From positions 1 through 8,018 of the forward strand of contig DDSR01000052.1 of assembly GCA_002343455.1 (NCBI GenBank): a stretch of DNA of 8,018 nucleotides. Reading direction: 5' to 3'. The notes beneath the pieces are model-generated. The model made no database searches and was not told where the DNA came from. It saw only the letters and a program-made list of their open reading frames with translations. The position numbers were made by a program, and so were the translations under genes. Of the stretch, positions 5,630 through 8,018 are shown piece by piece (position 1 is the stretch's first letter; each line of letters opens with the position of its first letter). The stretch comes from Deltaproteobacteria bacterium UBA2385 (GTDB lineage Bacteria; Myxococcota_A; UBA796; UBA2385).

Positions 5630-6814
5630 GTGAAGCTCTCCATCGCCCCTGCCTTGACCTTCCTGGGCGTCCTGCTCAGCCTGACCGGAGGCCTCGCCCT
5701 CTGGCTGTCCTGGCGGCTGGTCGGGGTCCTCGATCTGCCCGCGCCCTGGCAGGGGGTGGGGATCGCCGCCGTGGTCGGCTGGGTGGTGCTTGTGCTGGCG
5801 GGGCTGGTGCTGCCTCGGGTGCTCGGCAAGGGGCCCAAGGTCGACGCCCTGGCGCGGGTGGCCTTCGCCAACATGGGCCTGCTCTCCCTGGTGATCAGCG
5901 GCGTGCTGCTGCGGGACGTGGCCTGGGTGGGCTGGGAGTTCTTCAGCGGCACCTCGGCCTGGGCGGCCGGGCTGTCCGGCCATGGTCTGGATCAGGCCCT
6001 GCGCGGCTCCAGCCTGGGCATCGTCGCGGTCTCGATGGGGCTGGTGGCGCTGGGCTGGCGCAACGCGCGGTCGACGCCGGCCGTCCGGCGGGTGGAGGTG
6101 GGCATCGCCGATCTGCCCGCCTCGCTGGAGGGCTTTCGCATCGTCCAGCTCTCCGATGTGCACGTCGGGCCCACCATCGAGGCCGACTGGCTGGGCCCGG
6201 TGGTGGAGCGCGTCAATGGCGTGGAGGCCGACCTGGTGGTGATCACCGGGGACCTGGTCGACGGCAGCGTGAACGATCTCGCCCGGCACGTCGCCCCCCT
6301 GGCCAACCTGAACAGTCGGCACGGGACCTGGTTCGTGACGGGCAACCACGAGTACTACTCCGGTGCCCGGCAGTGGGTCGCCCACCTCGCCGGCCTGGGG
6401 GTGCGGACCCTGATGAACGAACACCACCTGGTCCGCCATGGGGAGGGGCGCCTGCTGCTGGCCGGGGTGCCCGACCACGACGCCGCCCGCATCATCCCCG
6501 AGCACCGCCCCGATGTCGGTCGGGCCCTGGCCGGCGCGCCCGAGCGGGACGCCACGGTCCTGCTGGCCCACCAGCCGCGCAGCGCCCGCCTCGCCCAGGG
6601 CCACGGGGTCGATCTGCAGCTCTCCGGGCACACCCACGGCGGGCAGCTCTGGCCCTGGATGCACCTCGTCCGTCTGCAGCAGCCGATGGTCGCCGGCTTG
6701 GAGATGCTGGGGGATGTCCAGGTCTACACCAGCCGCGGCACCGGCTACTGGGGGCCTCCGGTCCGGCTGGGGGCGCCCTCGGAGATCACCCTGCTGGTGC
6801 TGCGGAGGGCCTGA
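5630..6814 (+). CDS. Membrane-anchored calcineurin-like metallophosphoesterase
   Basis: This 394-residue protein has four likely transmembrane helices (about 7-30, 42-64, 77-97 and 127-143) followed by a calcineurin-like phosphoesterase domain. The two-metal site is complete: SDVHVG (D176, H178), GDLVDG (D208, D211), GNHE (N239, H240), LAHQP (H314) and GHTHGGQ (H334, H336). It resembles the YkuE/YaeI group of membrane-tethered phosphoesterases. An even number of helices would put both ends on the same side, but which side is not clear. The substrate is unknown; family members cleave phosphomonoesters, nucleotides or pyrophosphates of lipid precursors. The start is GTG at 5630 without a strong ribosome binding site. 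The 63-nt gap before it holds TTGACC at 5574 without a matching -10, and a 5-bp hairpin (5597-5609). It converges on hslO, with 21 nt between the stops. Confidence 0.9.
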   Translation: MKLSIAPALTFLGVLLSLTGGLALWLSWRLVGVLDLPAPWQGVGIAAVVGWVVLVLAGLVLPRVLGKGPKVDALARVAFANMGLLSLVISGVLLRDVAWVGWEFFSGTSAWAAGLSGHGLDQALRGSSLGIVAVSMGLVALGWRNARSTPAVRRVEVGIADLPASLEGFRIVQLSDVHVGPTIEADWLGPVVERVNGVEADLVVITGDLVDGSVNDLARHVAPLANLNSRHGTWFVTGNHEYYSGARQWVAHLAGLGVRTLMNEHHLVRHGEGRLLLAGVPDHDAARIIPEHRPDVGRALAGAPERDATVLLAHQPRSARLAQGHGVDLQLSGHTHGGQLWPWMHLVRLQQPMVAGLEMLGDVQVYTSRGTGYWGPPVRLGAPSEITLLVLRRA

Positions 6815-6821
6815 GCGGTCC

Positions 6822-6837
6822 GACCCGGAACAGGGTC
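6822..6837. terminator. Weak hairpin between convergent genes
   Basis: GACCC (6822-6826) and GGGTC (6833-6837) form a perfect 5-bp stem with a 6-nt loop in the short space between the phosphoesterase stop and the hslO stop, overlapping the latter by two bases. It is symmetrical and could slow transcription from both sides. There is no T run on either strand and the stem is short, so an intrinsic terminator is poorly supported. Rho-dependent termination is equally possible. Confidence 0.2.
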
Positions 6838-7660
6838 ACTCCAGCATCGCCTGGAGCTCCTCGCCGCTCACCCGGTAGACCTCGTTGCAGAAGTGGCAGC
6901 TCACCTCGGCGCCGCCGTCTTGTTCGAGCATCTCGCGGACCTCGACCGGGCCGAGCGCCTTCAGCATGGCCCGCACCCGCTGGGCGGAGCAGGTGCACTG
7001 GAAGACGAGGTCGCGCGCTTCGAGGAGCTCGACGGCGCCGCCGGCGAGCTGCCCGAAGGCGAAGGCGGTCATCATGGCCTTGAAGTCGCCCTTCATCGGC
7101 TCGTCGAAGAGGGCGGCGAAGGCCTCGGGCTCGCAGTCGGGGAAGCGCTCGACCAGCAGGCCGGCGGCGAAGGTCGGCTCGCCCTCCTCGTCGACCTCGG
7201 CGAGGATGCGCACCCGGCCGTCGACGCCCTCCGAGCCCTGCAGGAAACGCTGCAGGGCGGCCTCCCAGCGCTCGCCCTCGACCGCGCCGACCCCACGGTA
7301 GAGCTCCTTGCCGTCCAGCGAGCGGATGGCGCTGAGGTAGCCCCGAAAGGAGGCCGGGCCGGCGAGGTGCTCGGGCCGGAAGCGGGCGCGCAGGGGCCCC
7401 TCGCCCCAGATGTCGGCGACGAAGGCGAAGGCGGGGTCTTCGCCCTGGACCTCGATCGTGATCCGCTCCTCGCCCTTGACCTGGCCGGAGAGCAGGACGG
7501 AGGCCAGCAGCCCCTCGCAGCCGAGCACGGCGGCCGTGCCGGAGAGGGAGTGGCGGCGGATGAGCTCGGCGCAGGGGCCGGGCGCGACGACGGCGAGGAC
7601 GCGGACCTTGCGGTCGCAGGCGAGGGCGCGCACGAGGCGGCCGGTGGAGGCGGGTGGCAT
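6836..7660 (-). CDS. hslO: Hsp33 redox-regulated chaperone
   Basis: Hsp33 is a cytoplasmic holdase that is inactive while reduced and zinc-bound, and is activated by oxidation plus unfolding. The protein has 274 residues (E. coli 292). The N-terminal domain (1 to about 180) shows family patterns including RLVRALACDRKVRVLAVVA near the start, ITIEVQGEDPAFAFVAD (67-83), GKELYRGVGAVEG (117-129) and FAAGLLVERFP (164-174). The C-terminal zinc switch has C222 and C224 (FQCTCS) and C255 and C258 (SCHFC); the 31-residue spacing between the pairs equals that of E. coli (C234 to C265). Four further cysteines (C15, C30, C48, C176) lie outside the switch. The ATG at 7660 is well fixed because an in-frame TAG lies at 7672-7670 just upstream, although no strong ribosome binding site is visible. 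The ABC ATPase gene ends 37 nt upstream on the same strand, so co-transcription is possible. Confidence 0.93.
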   Translation of the reverse strand: MPPASTGRLVRALACDRKVRVLAVVAPGPCAELIRRHSLSGTAAVLGCEGLLASVLLSGQVKGEERITIEVQGEDPAFAFVADIWGEGPLRARFRPEHLAGPASFRGYLSAIRSLDGKELYRGVGAVEGERWEAALQRFLQGSEGVDGRVRILAEVDEEGEPTFAAGLLVERFPDCEPEAFAALFDEPMKGDFKAMMTAFAFGQLAGGAVELLEARDLVFQCTCSAQRVRAMLKALGPVEVREMLEQDGGAEVSCHFCNEVYRVSGEELQAMLE

Positions 7661-7697
7661 GGCGCGGGGCTAACCGGGGAGGGGGATGTCCGCTGGG

Positions 7698-8018
7698 CTA
7701 CCCCCGCCGCGCCTCGGCCTCCTCCCGCCGGGCCTGGCACTCCCGGATGTGGTCCAGGTCATCCCGCGGGATGGCGGCGATCAGGGTCCGGGTGTACTCC
7801 TGCTGCGGGTCCTGGTAGATGGCCTCGGACGGTCCGGCCTCGACGATCTTTCCGTCCTGCATCACGCACATGACGTCGGACATGAACTTGACCACGGACA
7901 GATCGTGGCTGATGAAGATGTAGGTGAGCCCGCGCTTGGCCTGCAGGTCCTTGAGGAGGTTGAGGACCTGGGCCTGGACCGAGACGTCCAGGGCGCTGAC
8001 GCTCTCGTCGCAGATGAT
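7698..8018 (-). CDS. Opp/Dpp-type ABC transporter ATP-binding protein (C-terminal part)
   Basis: Only the last 106 residues are in the window; the gene continues past base 8018, and the frame is exactly open to that edge. The fragment starts at Walker B and the D-loop (IICDESVSALDVSVQAQVLN, residues 1-20 of the fragment) and includes the H-switch (FISHDLSVV, 35-43). DVSVQAQVLNLL and the C-terminal DPQQEYTRTLIAAIP (70-84) match the oligopeptide/dipeptide ATPase family with its oligo_HPY extension (OppD/OppF, DppD/DppF, GsiA). It should energise uptake of peptides or related solutes through an inner-membrane permease at the cytoplasmic face. The catalytic Glu after the Walker B Asp is present. 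The Walker A motif and signature motif are outside the window, as are any permease genes. The GTG at 7895 inside this frame is not the start. The last 20 residues are a charged Arg/Glu tail. Confidence 0.93.
   Translation of the reverse strand: MICDESVSALDVSVQAQVLNLLKDLQAKRGLTYIFISHDLSVVKFMSDVMCVMQDGKIVEAGPSEAIYQDPQQEYTRTLIAAIPRDDLDHIRECQARREEAEARRG

Noticed and set aside
4295..6664. A 789-codon minus-strand open frame antisense to the oxidoreductase and phosphoesterase
   Set aside because: The translation is His/Pro/Arg/Gln-rich without motifs and contradicts two clear plus-strand enzymes; it also reads the lipoprotein out of frame.
7986..8018. DESVSALD in place of DEPxSALD in the ABC ATPase as a possible defect
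   Set aside because: From family knowledge, Ser or Ala at this position occurs in Opp/Dpp/Gsi-type ATPases (E. coli GsiA has DEAVSALD), and the catalytic Glu is present.
1..8018. CRISPR arrays, insertion sequences, phage genes, tRNA or rRNA genes
   Set aside because: No spaced direct repeats other than the intragenic TSP3 units, no transposase or integrase motifs, and no RNA gene signatures were seen. Nearly all bases are in recognised coding regions.

Overview
The window is GC-rich (my impression is about 70% G+C, not computed) and gene-dense, with four of its seven visible starts reading GTG. It encodes lipid A biosynthesis (LpxD), outer-membrane-type lipoproteins and an OmpA/TSP3 protein, so it comes from a Gram-negative bacterium. 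The GC content, the very short lipoprotein signals and the lipoprotein plus OmpA/TSP3 pair resemble Myxococcota or another former deltaproteobacterial lineage. That placement is inference; no taxonomic marker was searched. I see no mobile element, CRISPR array, rRNA or tRNA. The content is mostly conserved chromosomal housekeeping and envelope genes.

Layout from left to right. An RluA-family pseudouridine synthase (+, 19-912) converges on and overlaps by 20 bp a block of four minus-strand genes. In transcription order these are a DUF4398-like lipoprotein (4637-4203), an OmpA-family lipoprotein with three thrombospondin type 3 calcium-binding repeats (4206-3256), asparaginyl-tRNA synthetase asnS (3186-1864) and lpxD (1867-893). 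The first two and the last two are each joined by a GTGA stop/start overlap; a 69-nt gap with possible RNA structure separates the pairs. An 86-nt divergent intergenic region then leads to two plus-strand genes: a 3-hydroxyisobutyrate-dehydrogenase-like oxidoreductase (4724-5566) and a membrane-anchored calcineurin-like metallophosphoesterase (5630-6814). These converge on two minus-strand genes: hslO (Hsp33, 7660-6836) and, upstream of it, the C-terminal 106 residues of an Opp/Dpp-type ABC transporter ATPase cut by the window edge (7698-8018).

Functionally, the minus-strand block mixes envelope building (two lipoproteins likely bridging outer membrane and peptidoglycan, and a lipid A acyltransferase) with a translation enzyme. 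The other genes are stand-alone: rRNA/tRNA modification, small-molecule oxidoreduction, a membrane phosphoesterase, redox-controlled chaperoning and peptide uptake. No clearly new system is visible. The points most worth a second look are the asnS-lpxD coupling with an LpxD whose N-terminal domain lacks the usual nucleotide-contact motif, two mutually exclusive hairpins over the asnS ribosome binding site, the DUF4398/OmpA-TSP3 lipoprotein pair, and altered motifs in the pseudouridine synthase and the oxidoreductase.
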